This document shows, in pieces, positions 29,134 to 38,533 of a stretch of DNA of 64,000 nucleotides (position 1 is its first letter; each line of letters starts with the position of its first letter). The position numbers were made by a program, and so were the translations under genes. The notes under the pieces were generated by a model that was not told the origin of the DNA, did not search any database, and saw only the letters and a program-made list of their open reading frames with translations. Source of the DNA: Thermoanaerobaculia bacterium (GTDB taxonomy: Bacteria > Acidobacteriota > Thermoanaerobaculia > UBA5066); the NCBI GenBank assembly GCA_022071945.1, contig JAJVIN010000050.1:1-64000 (forward strand), written 5' to 3'.

Positions 29134-31341
29134 TCAGAGCAGGGAACGAATCTCGTCGTTCGCCGAGACCAGGCGGGCCGACAGGAGCTTCACGACGAAC
29201 CGGTGAAAGCTGTGCGCGACGTCGGGGTGCTCCGCCTCGAGCCGGGAGAGGGACTCCGTCGTGAGTTTGCGGACGCGGCTGGCGCCGTCGGAGACCACGT
29301 CGGCCGAACGGGGCTGGCGTGTGTAGATCGCCATCTCGCCGACCACGGTCCCTCTCGTGCAGGTCCGGAGCCTTTTCAGATGTCCATCGCCCACGTGAAT
29401 GAAGACCGAGAGCGATCCGCGCTCGACGAAGTAGAGGGCGCCTCCCGGGTCCCCCCTGCGAAAAAGGGGTTCTCCGGGACCGAACTCCTGAATCTCGCAG
29501 CTCTGGAGCAGGATTCGCGACTGTTCAGGGGTCAGGTGGGCCGCCAGAAGCTCCTCGACCGTCCTCCTGTCGGAGTCAGGGGAGACGGACAGACGGTTCT
29601 CGGCGAGAAGCCGGTCCTCCAGCCACTCGAAGCCGTGGTCGAGGTCCGGAAACGTCTCGAGGGAAGGGCGGGGCAGGAACTGCGCGACCTGCAGGCTCTT
29701 CTGAACCGGGTCGGGAAGGCCGCTGAAGAGGAGGCGAGTCTCGAATCGCTCGCAGATCTGCTCGAGCTTCCGGAAACTCCAGACCGCCGACGAATCGAGC
29801 CCCTGCACCATCCGGAAATCGAGGAGGAGGTACTTCACTCCTCCCCCGGAGAGGATCTTCCGGCACGTCTCGACGACGACGCTGGCCGTGCCGAAGAAGA
29901 GATAGCCCTGCAGGACGAGAGCACGGGCCGCCACCCCTCGCTGCCTCAGAAGCGCCACCTCGGGAAGGGCACGGTCCTTGTTGGAGAAGTGCGTGCCGAC
30001 GGCGAACGTGTGCTTGACGCAGCCCGCCTTGCTGTAGCTGTAGACGAAGAAGACCGACGCGGCCACGAGCCCGAAGGCGACCCCCGTCAGGAGGCCCTGG
30101 AAGATGATGAGGCCGAGGATGGCCACGATCACCCCGTACTCGAGGAGAGGAAGCCGGAAGAACGTCTCGTAGACGCATTCCACGAGAAGCGACAGCCCCG
30201 AGAAGATCAGCAGTCCGGCCAGGACGGGGCGCGGCACGAGACCGAGAAGGGGCAAGAGGAAGATCGAGACGGCCACGCACACCAGGGCCGAGAAGATCCC
30301 GGCCATCCTCGAGAGCGCTCCGGCCTTGTAGTTCAGGAGACTGCGGGCGATCGAGAGATACCCGACCGTCCCGCCCAGGACACCCGAGACGACGTTGCCG
30401 ATGCCGTTGATCCGCAGCTCCCGGTCGAAGTCCACGTCGTGCTGGGTCGCGAGCTCGAGACCCGTCGCGTTGAGGAGGATCGCGATCACGACGACGAGAG
30501 CCATCGCCAGGAGGTGTTGCCATTCGGGCAGGATCGCCTCCCACTTGACGTCCGTGAAGACGGGGATCGACGGGATCGCCCGGCCCGAGGTCAGATCGAA
30601 GACGAGCCCGCCCGCGCGGGCTGATTCGAAGGAGCCGCCCGTCCTCCAGAAGGCCAGGTGAAAAACCCCTGTCCCGGCGACGATCACCGCGGGCATGACG
30701 ATGTGATGCCGTTCGTAGCGACGGAGCAAGATCGGGACCGTGGAGACGAGAGCCGCGGTCAAGATGCTGCTCTGCGGAAGGTCCTTCAGGGCGGCGAGAG
30801 ACGCCAGGCCGCTCGCCTGTCCCGTCAGGACCCTCAGCCCGCCCGTGAGGATCAGAAAGCCCGTCCCTCCCAGGAATCCCGCGGCAAGAGGGTAGGGGAT
30901 GAAACGCACGAGATGGCCATAGCGCATGGCCCCGATGACGAAGACGATCAGCCCCACGCCCAGGGCGCTCCCCGCCAGAAGGACGAGGACGGTGGAGAGA
31001 ACCTCTGCTCCGCTCGCTCCATCCCTCACGAGCTGGGCGCCCACGCCACCCGCCATGAGGGCGAGAATCGCCACCGCGTTGGAGTTCGGTCCGGCGATCC
31101 CGAATCGAAACGAGCTCCCGAGAGCCGAGACCAGAACGAGGACCCAGGCGGCGATCAGCGTGGTCCGGAGCCCCGCGGCCAGGTGCGGGGCCAGCTCGGG
31201 TCCGCTGAAGATCAGCGCGCCGTAGCTGAGGGCATCGGTCAGCGTGACGAGGGCGGCGAGGGATCCGGCAAAGACGTTGGAAAGCACCTGAGTGCCGCTC
31301 CTCGGAGCGGATGCCTCGCCCGGAGAAGATCCGACAGCCAT
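29134..31341 (-). CDS. SulP-family anion transporter fused to STAS and cyclic-nucleotide-binding domains
   Basis: A 735-residue inner-membrane protein. Residues ~20-430 form the SulP transport core with many helices (e.g. GSSFRFGIAGPNSNAVAIL, YPLAAGFLGGTGFLILTGG and GLELATQHDVDFDRELRING). A STAS domain follows (about 480-570, YLFFGTASVVVE ... LLLDFRMVQGLDSSA). The C-terminus is a cNMP-binding beta-roll (about 605-725) with FGPGEPLFRRGDPGGALY and VVGEMAIYTRQPRSADV, the latter resembling the phosphate-binding cassette. Transport of sulfate, bicarbonate or dicarboxylate gated by a nucleotide is plausible; the substrate is unknown. It is divergent from the amylase gene. Confidence 0.9.
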   Translation of the reverse strand: MAVGSSPGEASAPRSGTQVLSNVFAGSLAALVTLTDALSYGALIFSGPELAPHLAAGLRTTLIAAWVLVLVSALGSSFRFGIAGPNSNAVAILALMAGGVGAQLVRDGASGAEVLSTVLVLLAGSALGVGLIVFVIGAMRYGHLVRFIPYPLAAGFLGGTGFLILTGGLRVLTGQASGLASLAALKDLPQSSILTAALVSTVPILLRRYERHHIVMPAVIVAGTGVFHLAFWRTGGSFESARAGGLVFDLTSGRAIPSIPVFTDVKWEAILPEWQHLLAMALVVVIAILLNATGLELATQHDVDFDRELRINGIGNVVSGVLGGTVGYLSIARSLLNYKAGALSRMAGIFSALVCVAVSIFLLPLLGLVPRPVLAGLLIFSGLSLLVECVYETFFRLPLLEYGVIVAILGLIIFQGLLTGVAFGLVAASVFFVYSYSKAGCVKHTFAVGTHFSNKDRALPEVALLRQRGVAARALVLQGYLFFGTASVVVETCRKILSGGGVKYLLLDFRMVQGLDSSAVWSFRKLEQICERFETRLLFSGLPDPVQKSLQVAQFLPRPSLETFPDLDHGFEWLEDRLLAENRLSVSPDSDRRTVEELLAAHLTPEQSRILLQSCEIQEFGPGEPLFRRGDPGGALYFVERGSLSVFIHVGDGHLKRLRTCTRGTVVGEMAIYTRQPRSADVVSDGASRVRKLTTESLSRLEAEHPDVAHSFHRFVVKLLSARLVSANDEIRSLL

Positions 31342-31544
31342 TGCCGGTCACAGGATACGACACCCGCAAGAAGACCTGCATTTCGCAGTACGGGGCCCGC
31401 GCGGCGGCATCCCCGATCAGTTTCGGTGGATCAACAATTGATCCTTATGGGTGGGTCGACTCGAAAGCCGGGTCAGGACGGAGCCCATGCGCTGCCGGTG
31501 CGATATTCCTGTAATAGCTTTGTTTTCAGGTATATACGACAAAA

Positions 31545-31560
31545 TTGAAAACGCGTTAAC
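31545..31560 (+). promoter_or_regulatory. Possible LacI-type operator upstream of the amylase gene
   Basis: TTGAAAACGCGTTAAC is partly palindromic around a central CG and resembles operators of LacI-family sugar repressors. It lies just downstream of an AT-rich TATATACG (31531-31538) that could be a -10 box, in an otherwise GC-rich region, and about 95 bases before the amylase start. I see no regulator gene adjacent. In 31342-31655 nothing else is evident. Confidence 0.3.
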
Positions 31561-31655
31561 GCTGGCATGGCTTGTGCTTTTCGTCACATCTGGAGGCGCG
31601 TGCCTTCCGGGGGGAACTCTCGGGAAGGTCACGAAAGCGGGGCGGGAGGATGACG

Positions 31656-34600
31656 ATGAGAGAGTGGATGCGCAAACAGACGGGGTGGCTGGCGGCACTG
31701 ATCCTGGTGCTCCTGCATGCGGGCCAGGCCGCCGCGCAGATCGCGGCGGCGCACGTGTATCACAATCACATGCCCAACTTCTGGCCGTACTACGACACGT
31801 CGGCGTACGCCGCGACGGCTATCGGAGCGCCCGTCCGCTACATGTACGACGGCTCGGTCATACAGTTGAAGAACAGCCCTCCGGCCGGTTACAGCTACTA
31901 TCTCCCTCCCGCCCTCGGGGGCGGAATCATGCCGCACGACGACCTGGTCACGTACTACAGCCACAATGCGAAGTACGGGGCCTACCAGTACTGGCCCTGG
32001 CAAGTGGCCCAGGATATGAACGCCAATGCCAACACGGGCCAGGTCCACGTCACGATGTCGGGCGCCGTCGTGAACAATGTCAACAACATCATCCAGACCG
32101 GGACGATATCCGGGAACTACAACAACCCGAGCTGGGGCCAGCCCTGGGCGGGCGCCTTCAGTAGCCTCCGGACGCCGGGCGGCAACCGCAGCCTCGACCT
32201 GATTCACTTCACGGGACACCACTCCATGGGCCCGCTGGTCGGGAGCGAGTACTTCCTGAAGGACCTGATCTACCAGAACGCGACCCTTGCCCAGAACTAT
32301 TTTCTGGGCGGGAACTTCGTCTCCTCGAAGGGGTTCTTTCCGACCGAGCTCGGCTTTTCCGAGAGACTCATCCCGACCCTCGCCAAGCTCGGGATCAAGT
32401 GGTCGGTCCTCGGGAACAACCACTACTCCCGGACGCTGCGTGACTACCCGTACGACACCTACTACCCGAACAAGGACACGCTCGTTTCGCCTCCGAATCG
32501 CGCCGACCTGCAGAACGTGAGCAGCGTGGGGAGCTGGGTGACGCAGCAGATGGCTCACGAGCAGCAGCAGATCGTCAACAAGTACCCCTTTGCCTCGACT
32601 CCCCACTGGGTTCGCTACGTCGATCCCTCGACCGGGGCGGAGAGCCGGGTGGTGGGGATCCCGGTCGACCAGTCGGGATCCTGGCTCGAGGGCTGGGAAG
32701 GACAGGCGACGGCCTCGGACCTCGTGCCGTTCCAGGGCCTCGTCCCGCAGAAGCAGTTCTTCGTCATCGCCCACGACGGGGACAACTCGTCTGGCCGCGC
32801 CGGCTCGGAGAGCACATGGTACAACGGCCGCTCCGTGACCTGCACGAATGGGGTCCAGTGCCTGGGAATCGACGAGTACCTCATCTCCAACACGCCTCCC
32901 GCGTCGGACGTCGCGCACGTCCAGGATGGATCCTGGATCGACACGCGGGACTCCTCCTCCGACCCGAGCTGGTTCCACTGGCACCTGCCGTTCGGCATCT
33001 GGAAGGGGCAGTTCAGCGAATTCAACCGGGTCACGGGGATGAACCTCGCGCCCAAGACGAACCTCGACGGACTCCAGGAAGGAATGACGGTCTCCCTCGA
33101 GTACGGCTGGCACTACCTGGAGCGGAACTTCGCCCTCCTGCAGGCCGCCCTCAACTTCGCCAAGACCGCCGAGCAGATCTGGCTCGAGAAGAACCCGAAC
33201 CACTGGAAGCCCACGACCGCCCTCGACAACCAGATCACCTACCCCGGCAACCAGCTCAACCCCTGGATGATCTCCTACCCGGTGAAGGGCGACGCCAACA
33301 ACAACTACGCGGGCGGCGCGAACCCGGCCGAACTCGGCTGGTACTTCCTCTTGCCGGCGATGGACTCCGGCTTCGGGTACTACGACGAGAACAAGGACGA
33401 CTCGGTCAAACCGACCCTGGCGTTCAACAACTCCCTCTACTTCTCCAAGCCCTACGTCCAGGCGAACATCGCGAGCGACAAGACGGGGCCGTCGGTCTGG
33501 TGGCCGCAGCGCTGGCCCTACAACCCGGGAAGCGTGAACGCGGACAAGTCTGAGGGGTGGACGGTCCACCACTTCGATCACAACTTCGCGGTCTACACGT
33601 ACGCCTTCGACGTGAGCGGCATCCAGACGATCAGGGTCAGGATCCGGACGCACACGAACAAGAGGGCCGACGCGACGGACAACACCTTCCGGGTCTATGA
33701 CCCGGTGGCGCTCCAGGCAGCAGGCGTGCCGAACGTCGACCCCTCGCGGGTGGGCGCGTGGCAGGACTACACGATGACCCGCCGCGACCTGCGGCCCGTC
33801 ATGAACGGCGTCGACTGGGTCCAGCCGACGAAATCGACGCTCCAGGTCCTCCCGGCCCAGGAAATCGGCGACCTCTACTACGCCTACATCGGCGCCTACC
33901 GTGACCAGCTCCTCGACTACTACGTCGAGGCGACCGACTGGAGAGGCAACGTCACGAAGTCCGAGATCCAGACGGTCTACGTGGGAGCCGGCCGCTACAA
34001 CCTCGTGGGCGGGAAATACGTCGAGGACTACAACGGCGCCATCAAGGGAACCTATCCGTTCCTCGTCGTCGACACCCAGTCCCCGACGGTGCCGGCCAAC
34101 CTCGCGTCCGGCACCCAGACGGACCGGAGCGTGACCCTCAACTGGACTCCGTCGGCGGACAACGTTGGCGTGACGGGCTACCGGATCTTCCGCGACGGCG
34201 TGCAGGTCGCTACCTCGCCATCCGCGAACTTCACCGACACCGGCCTTTCCCCGTCGACCAGCTACGCCTACACCGTCAAGGCCCACGACGCCGCCGGCAA
34301 CGTTTCGAGCGCCAGCGCGGCGCTGAGCGTTACGACCCGGCCGCCTGACACGACGCCCCCGTCGATCCCCACCGGCTTGACGAAGGGAACGGTCACCGCG
34401 GGCTCCGTGTCTTTCTGCTGGACCGCTTCGACCGACAACTACGACGTCGCGAGCTACGACGTCTTCAGGAACGGAACGAAGATCGGCTCGAGCGCGACGA
34501 CGTGCTACACGGACAACTCCGTCAGCCCCTCGACCACGTACAGCTACAGGGTTTCGGCCAAGGATGCCGCCGGAAACTCCTCCGCCCAGAGCGCGGCGCT

Positions 34601-36071
34601 CTCGGTCACCACCGCCGCCGGAAACGTTGCGACCGTCTACTACTACCGGACCGACTGGCCGTCCGTGAACGTCCACTACAGTCCCACGGGCGGGAGCTGG
34701 ACCTCCGTCCCAGGCGTCGCGATGGACGCCGCCTGTACGAACTACAAGGTGAAGGTCATCAACCTCGGGAGCGCCACGGGCCTCCAGGCCGTGTTCAACA
34801 ACAACTCGGGAACCTGGGACAACAACGGCGGCCAGAACTACACCCTCGGGACGGGCATTTCCCTGGTCAAGAATGGCGTCGTGACGGCCGGCTCCAACCC
34901 GTGCAGCACCTCGGTCGACACCGAGCCTCCCACTGTTCCTGGAAACCTGACGGCCGGAACCGTGACGTCGAGCTCGGTGCCGATGTCCTGGCAGGCGGCC
35001 ACGGACAACAAGGGCGTGACGGGCTATCAGATTCTCAGGAACGGAGCCGTCCGCGCCACGACGGCGTCGCTCTCCTTCACGGACACGACGGTCGCGGCCA
35101 ATACGGCCTACACCTACAACGTCAAGGCCTATGACGCCGCCGGCAACTACTCGGCCGCGAGCAACACACTTGCCGTGACGACTCCGAAGGTTCCGGACAC
35201 CACGCCCCCGACGGTCCCGACGGGCCTGAATTCCGCCAACGTGACCGCGACGAGCGTGATGATCCGCTGGACGGCCTCGACGGACGACTCGGGCACGGTC
35301 GTCGGCTACAAGGTCTTCCGTGGAGGCACGCAGGTCGGGACGGCCACCACCACGAGCTTCACGGATTCGGGGCTCACGGCCGCCACGGCCTATAGCTACA
35401 CCCTGAAAGCCTACGACGCGGCCGGGAACACATCCGCCGCCAGCGCGGCTCTCTCGGTCACGACCTCGAGCGCCGTCCAGAACAAGGTGACCGTCTACTA
35501 CAAGAAGGGCTTCCCGAACACCTGCTTCCACTACGCCCCGGCTGGCGGGTCGTGGACCACGGTGCCGGGTCCCCAGATGTCGGCATCGGACGTCTCCGGC
35601 TACCTCGAGATCACCGTGACGATCGGCACGGCCACCTCCATACAGGTCGCCTTCAACAACTGCAGCGGACAGTGGGACAGCAACAACGGCGCGAACTACT
35701 CATTCGGCGTCGGGACGTGGAACTACGACGCCCTGAGGAATCCTAAGATCGCCTCTGGTGTTCCGACGGCGCCGGCGAACGTCGCCGTGACGTTCAATGG
35801 GAACGCCACGACCTCCTGGGGACAGAACGTCTTCGTGGTGGGCGACATCCCGCAGCTCGGGGCGTGGAACGTCGCCAATGCGATCCCCCTGTCGTCGGCG
35901 GCGTACCCGGTCTGGTCCGGCACGGTCCAGATCCCGTCGAGTACGCCCGTGCAGTACAAGTACATCAAGAAGGATGGAAACGGGAACGTGGTCTGGGAGA
36001 ACGGGGGTAACCGTTCGTTCACGACTCCCTCGTCCGGGACCGTGACCCGGAACGACAGCTGGCAGAACTGA
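31656..36071 (+). CDS. Secreted multidomain amylase-like glycoside hydrolase (GH57/GH119 type) with FN3, CBM25 and CBM20 modules
   Basis: A 1471-residue exported enzyme. After a signal peptide (LAALILVLLHAGQAAAQ) the catalytic region begins with the H-x-H motif H36-N-H38 (AHVYHNHMPNFW) and contains a probable nucleophile E231 (FFPTELGFSERL) and acid D374 (IAHDGDN), as in clan GH-T. Binding modules follow: FN3 (about 806-895 and 898-985), CBM25 (990-1085), FN3 (1088-1178 and 1180-1270), CBM25 (1275-1365) and terminal CBM20 (1376-1471). This order suggests raw-starch binding and resembles Bacillus GH119 alpha-amylase. ATG 31656 has GGAGG six bases upstream. Substrate and exact family are inferred. 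Confidence 0.88.
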   Translation: MREWMRKQTGWLAALILVLLHAGQAAAQIAAAHVYHNHMPNFWPYYDTSAYAATAIGAPVRYMYDGSVIQLKNSPPAGYSYYLPPALGGGIMPHDDLVTYYSHNAKYGAYQYWPWQVAQDMNANANTGQVHVTMSGAVVNNVNNIIQTGTISGNYNNPSWGQPWAGAFSSLRTPGGNRSLDLIHFTGHHSMGPLVGSEYFLKDLIYQNATLAQNYFLGGNFVSSKGFFPTELGFSERLIPTLAKLGIKWSVLGNNHYSRTLRDYPYDTYYPNKDTLVSPPNRADLQNVSSVGSWVTQQMAHEQQQIVNKYPFASTPHWVRYVDPSTGAESRVVGIPVDQSGSWLEGWEGQATASDLVPFQGLVPQKQFFVIAHDGDNSSGRAGSESTWYNGRSVTCTNGVQCLGIDEYLISNTPPASDVAHVQDGSWIDTRDSSSDPSWFHWHLPFGIWKGQFSEFNRVTGMNLAPKTNLDGLQEGMTVSLEYGWHYLERNFALLQAALNFAKTAEQIWLEKNPNHWKPTTALDNQITYPGNQLNPWMISYPVKGDANNNYAGGANPAELGWYFLLPAMDSGFGYYDENKDDSVKPTLAFNNSLYFSKPYVQANIASDKTGPSVWWPQRWPYNPGSVNADKSEGWTVHHFDHNFAVYTYAFDVSGIQTIRVRIRTHTNKRADATDNTFRVYDPVALQAAGVPNVDPSRVGAWQDYTMTRRDLRPVMNGVDWVQPTKSTLQVLPAQEIGDLYYAYIGAYRDQLLDYYVEATDWRGNVTKSEIQTVYVGAGRYNLVGGKYVEDYNGAIKGTYPFLVVDTQSPTVPANLASGTQTDRSVTLNWTPSADNVGVTGYRIFRDGVQVATSPSANFTDTGLSPSTSYAYTVKAHDAAGNVSSASAALSVTTRPPDTTPPSIPTGLTKGTVTAGSVSFCWTASTDNYDVASYDVFRNGTKIGSSATTCYTDNSVSPSTTYSYRVSAKDAAGNSSAQSAALSVTTAAGNVATVYYYRTDWPSVNVHYSPTGGSWTSVPGVAMDAACTNYKVKVINLGSATGLQAVFNNNSGTWDNNGGQNYTLGTGISLVKNGVVTAGSNPCSTSVDTEPPTVPGNLTAGTVTSSSVPMSWQAATDNKGVTGYQILRNGAVRATTASLSFTDTTVAANTAYTYNVKAYDAAGNYSAASNTLAVTTPKVPDTTPPTVPTGLNSANVTATSVMIRWTASTDDSGTVVGYKVFRGGTQVGTATTTSFTDSGLTAATAYSYTLKAYDAAGNTSAASAALSVTTSSAVQNKVTVYYKKGFPNTCFHYAPAGGSWTTVPGPQMSASDVSGYLEITVTIGTATSIQVAFNNCSGQWDSNNGANYSFGVGTWNYDALRNPKIASGVPTAPANVAVTFNGNATTSWGQNVFVVGDIPQLGAWNVANAIPLSSAAYPVWSGTVQIPSSTPVQYKYIKKDGNGNVVWENGGNRSFTTPSSGTVTRNDSWQN

Positions 36072-36136
36072 CCCGTGGCGGGCGGCTCCGCGCCCGGCTC
36101 GCCGGGAAGGTGCCTCCCCCGAATGGACGAAAGAAT

Positions 36137-36164
36137 CGGCCGGGCTCCGCGAGGGGCCCGGCCG
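36137..36164. terminator. Hairpin between convergent amylase and malic enzyme genes
   Basis: CGGCCGGGC (36137-36145) pairs with GCCCGGCCG (36156-36164). It lies about 65 bases beyond the amylase stop and about 95 beyond the malic enzyme stop. The flanks lack a strong T-tract, so termination efficiency is doubtful, but the position suits a shared terminator. Confidence 0.45.
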
Positions 36165-36258
36165 TTGGCTGTCAGGGAAACCGGGAGGGGAGAGCCCCCT
36201 GCGGCGGCCCCGTCCTCATCGTCACGGGGAAGCCGCAGGGTCCGGAAGGGGAGCTGTC

Positions 36259-37971
36259 TCAGGGCTCGTATCTGATGGGCAGGTACTCCGGGAACCACAT
36301 GGCTCGCCGGATGGTCTTTTCAAGGTTCAGGAGAATGTCCGGATCGGCGTGTCCTTCGCTCACGGCCCGGCGGACGACGGCGCAGGCCACGGCGTGCGAG
36401 CAGTCGCGGATCGTGGGGAGCTGCGGGTAGACCGCGGATTCGGCGAGATCCTCGTTCGTGACTTGGTGGGCGAGGGCCTTGGCGGCATCGAGGAACATCC
36501 CGTCCGTGACGCGGCGCGCCTTCCCGACGCAGGCTCCGAGGCCGACTCCGGGGAAGATGAAGGCGTTGTTGCACTGTCCGATCCGATACCGGCGTCCGTT
36601 GTGCGTGACCGGGGCGAACGGGCTCCCGGTGGCGACGATGGCCCGTCCATCGGACCAGTGGATGGCCTGCTCGGCGGTGCACTCGCTCTTTGACGTGGGG
36701 TTGGATAGCGGGAAGATCATCGGCCGCTCGTTGAACTTCGCCATCATGCGGACGGCGTTTTCCGTGAACGTCCCTGGCGTGGCCGAGACCCCGATCAGGA
36801 TCGTCGGCTGGACGTGCGCGATCGTCTCCTCGAGGGAGATCTTCGAGCGATCCTTCACGTCCCAGCTCTGGGTCTCGGAGGGGTCGCGGGCGTAGATGGC
36901 CTTGAAGTCCTCGAGGCCCGTGCGGGCGCTCGTGACGAGGCCCTTGGTGTCGACCGTCCAGATCCGCCGCCGGGCTTCGTCGGCGGGCAGGCCTTCCTCG
37001 ACGAGGGCCGAGACGAACAGGTCGGCTATACCGTGAGCCGATGCGCCAGCACCCGCGAACAGGAGCCGCTGGTCGCGCATGCGCTGACCGGTGATGCGGA
37101 GGCCCCCATAGAGGCCGGACAGGACGACGGAGGCCGTTCCCTGGATGTCGTCGTTGAACGAGAAGACCTTGTCCCTGAAGCGCTCGAGCTGCTTGATGGC
37201 ATTGGCTTTCAGGAAGTCCTCCCACTGCAGGAGGACGTTCGGGTAGACCTTCTGGACGGCGGCGACGAAGTTGTCGATGAAGAGCTGGTAGTCCTCGCCC
37301 CGGATCCGCTTGTGCCGGAGGCCCAGGTAGAGGCGGTCCGCCAGTCGCTCCTCGTTGTCGGTCCCGACATCGAGAGTGATCGGGAGGGTACTGTAGGGAG
37401 AGACGCCGGCGCAGATCGTGTAAAGACAGAGCTTGCCGATCGGGATTCCCATCCCGCCGGCGCCCTGGTCGCCGAGCCCGAGGATCCTCTCGCCGTCCGT
37501 GACGACGATGACGGAAGGGTTCCTCGTGTGATAGTTCTTCAGGACGCCCTCGATGTTGTGCCGCTGGTCGTAGCCGACATAGAGGCCGCGTCCCCGGCGG
37601 TAGATGTGCGAGTACTTCTGGCACGCCTCGCCGACTACGGGCGTGTAGACGATCGGAAGCATCTCGTCGATGCGCTCGTGAACGAGCCTGAAGAACAGGG
37701 TTTCGTTGCGGTCATGGAGGCTCGTGAGGTAGACGAACTTCTCCAGGGGGGTCGGCTTGGCGAGGAAGTTCTCGTAGACCCTTTCGAGTTGTTGTTCGAG
37801 AGAGCAGATCGCGGGCGGCAGCAGGCCGTGCAGGTCGAGTTCGTCCCTCTCTCGCGCCGTGAAGGCGGTCCCCTTGTTCGTGAAGGGGTCCATGAGCACG
37901 GCCTTTCCCTTGAGAGGCGTCGAGATGTACTGCTCCCAGGTTGCCGGATCGACTTTGATACAGAACGACAT
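36259..37971 (-). CDS. maeA: NAD-dependent malic enzyme
   Basis: A 570-residue enzyme that decarboxylates malate to pyruvate, of the long MaeA/SfcA and eukaryotic type. Landmarks are TPLEKFVYLTSLHDRNETLF, LPIVYTPVVGEACQKYS, VVTDGERILGLGDQGAGGMG (metal and catalytic region), FNDDIQGTASVVLSGL and LFAGAGASAHGIADL (dinucleotide fold). The C-terminus holds FPLSNPTSKSECTAEQA. NAD rather than NADP is inferred from the subfamily. The ATG at 37969-37971 follows GGAGGG six bases upstream. It faces the amylase gene. Confidence 0.94.
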   Translation of the reverse strand: MSFCIKVDPATWEQYISTPLKGKAVLMDPFTNKGTAFTARERDELDLHGLLPPAICSLEQQLERVYENFLAKPTPLEKFVYLTSLHDRNETLFFRLVHERIDEMLPIVYTPVVGEACQKYSHIYRRGRGLYVGYDQRHNIEGVLKNYHTRNPSVIVVTDGERILGLGDQGAGGMGIPIGKLCLYTICAGVSPYSTLPITLDVGTDNEERLADRLYLGLRHKRIRGEDYQLFIDNFVAAVQKVYPNVLLQWEDFLKANAIKQLERFRDKVFSFNDDIQGTASVVLSGLYGGLRITGQRMRDQRLLFAGAGASAHGIADLFVSALVEEGLPADEARRRIWTVDTKGLVTSARTGLEDFKAIYARDPSETQSWDVKDRSKISLEETIAHVQPTILIGVSATPGTFTENAVRMMAKFNERPMIFPLSNPTSKSECTAEQAIHWSDGRAIVATGSPFAPVTHNGRRYRIGQCNNAFIFPGVGLGACVGKARRVTDGMFLDAAKALAHQVTNEDLAESAVYPQLPTIRDCSHAVACAVVRRAVSEGHADPDILLNLEKTIRRAMWFPEYLPIRYEP

Positions 37972-38080
37972 CAGTCCCTCCTTCTCACTGGGGACTTGGG
38001 ATCAGAGGCCGGCCATGGAAACGATAGCACCGCGGAGGGTGCTTTTCCCAGGTTTGTGAGGGGGAAGCGGGACGGATCCG

Positions 38081-38422
38081 CTACTTCATCAGAAGCCGGA
38101 CGAAGCCACAGACCTTTAACAGTTGATCATTGTCCATTCGATCGATGATGTTCCGGACGACGGGAGACATGATCCGGAGGGCGCCCGATATCGCGAGACC
38201 GGCCGACTGCCTCACGAGGAACCCCATCCCGGCGAGGTCGAGAGGCTTCAGGTAGAAGTAGTCGAATCCGGCCTCGGTCAATTCCATGACGAGGTCCCCG
38301 AACTTTTGCTGGTGCTCGGAAGGGTTTCCAGAGGCCTCGATGGTGTCGAGAAGATCGAGGGCCTTCTTCCTGAGGGCGGCCGAATAGACGAAGCGCAGGG
38401 AGGGTTTGGCGGCGGCGGGCAT
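38081..38422 (-). CDS. Small helical protein, unknown function
   Basis: A 113-residue protein starting MPAAAKPSLRFVYSAALRKK. It is mostly predicted helix, with FGDLVMELTEAGFDYFYLKPL and a weakly hydrophobic segment GMGFLVRQSAGLAISGALRI that might associate with membrane. A GGAGG precedes the ATG at 38420-38422. It is divergent from the CBS gene (111 bases apart). I do not recognise the family; similar short hypothetical proteins occur in several bacteria. Confidence 0.65.
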   Translation of the reverse strand: MPAAAKPSLRFVYSAALRKKALDLLDTIEASGNPSEHQQKFGDLVMELTEAGFDYFYLKPLDLAGMGFLVRQSAGLAISGALRIMSPVVRNIIDRMDNDQLLKVCGFVRLLMK

Positions 38423-38497
38423 CGGAGGTCCTCCTCGAGGGGCAGCATTCCTCGGCAAGTAGAGCACGTCCGGGGGAACGGAGCGTGAAGAGACGAG

Positions 38498-38527
38498 TTG
38501 ACATCGATACTCGTTCTCGGGTCTGAT
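38498..38527 (+). promoter_or_regulatory. Possible promoter giving a leaderless CBS-protein mRNA
   Basis: TTGACA (38498-38503) and TCTGAT (38522-38527) are 18 bases apart. The expected start of transcription coincides with the ATG at 38534, and no Shine-Dalgarno sequence is visible before that ATG. Confidence 0.35.
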
Positions 38528-38533
38528 TCGCCC

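Noticed and set aside
31629-35531. Open minus-strand frame of about 1300 codons opposite the amylase gene
   Set aside because: It lies wholly opposite a well-supported gene, is rich in Arg/Val/Asp/Gly as expected for GC-rich antisense frames, and has no domain or signal.
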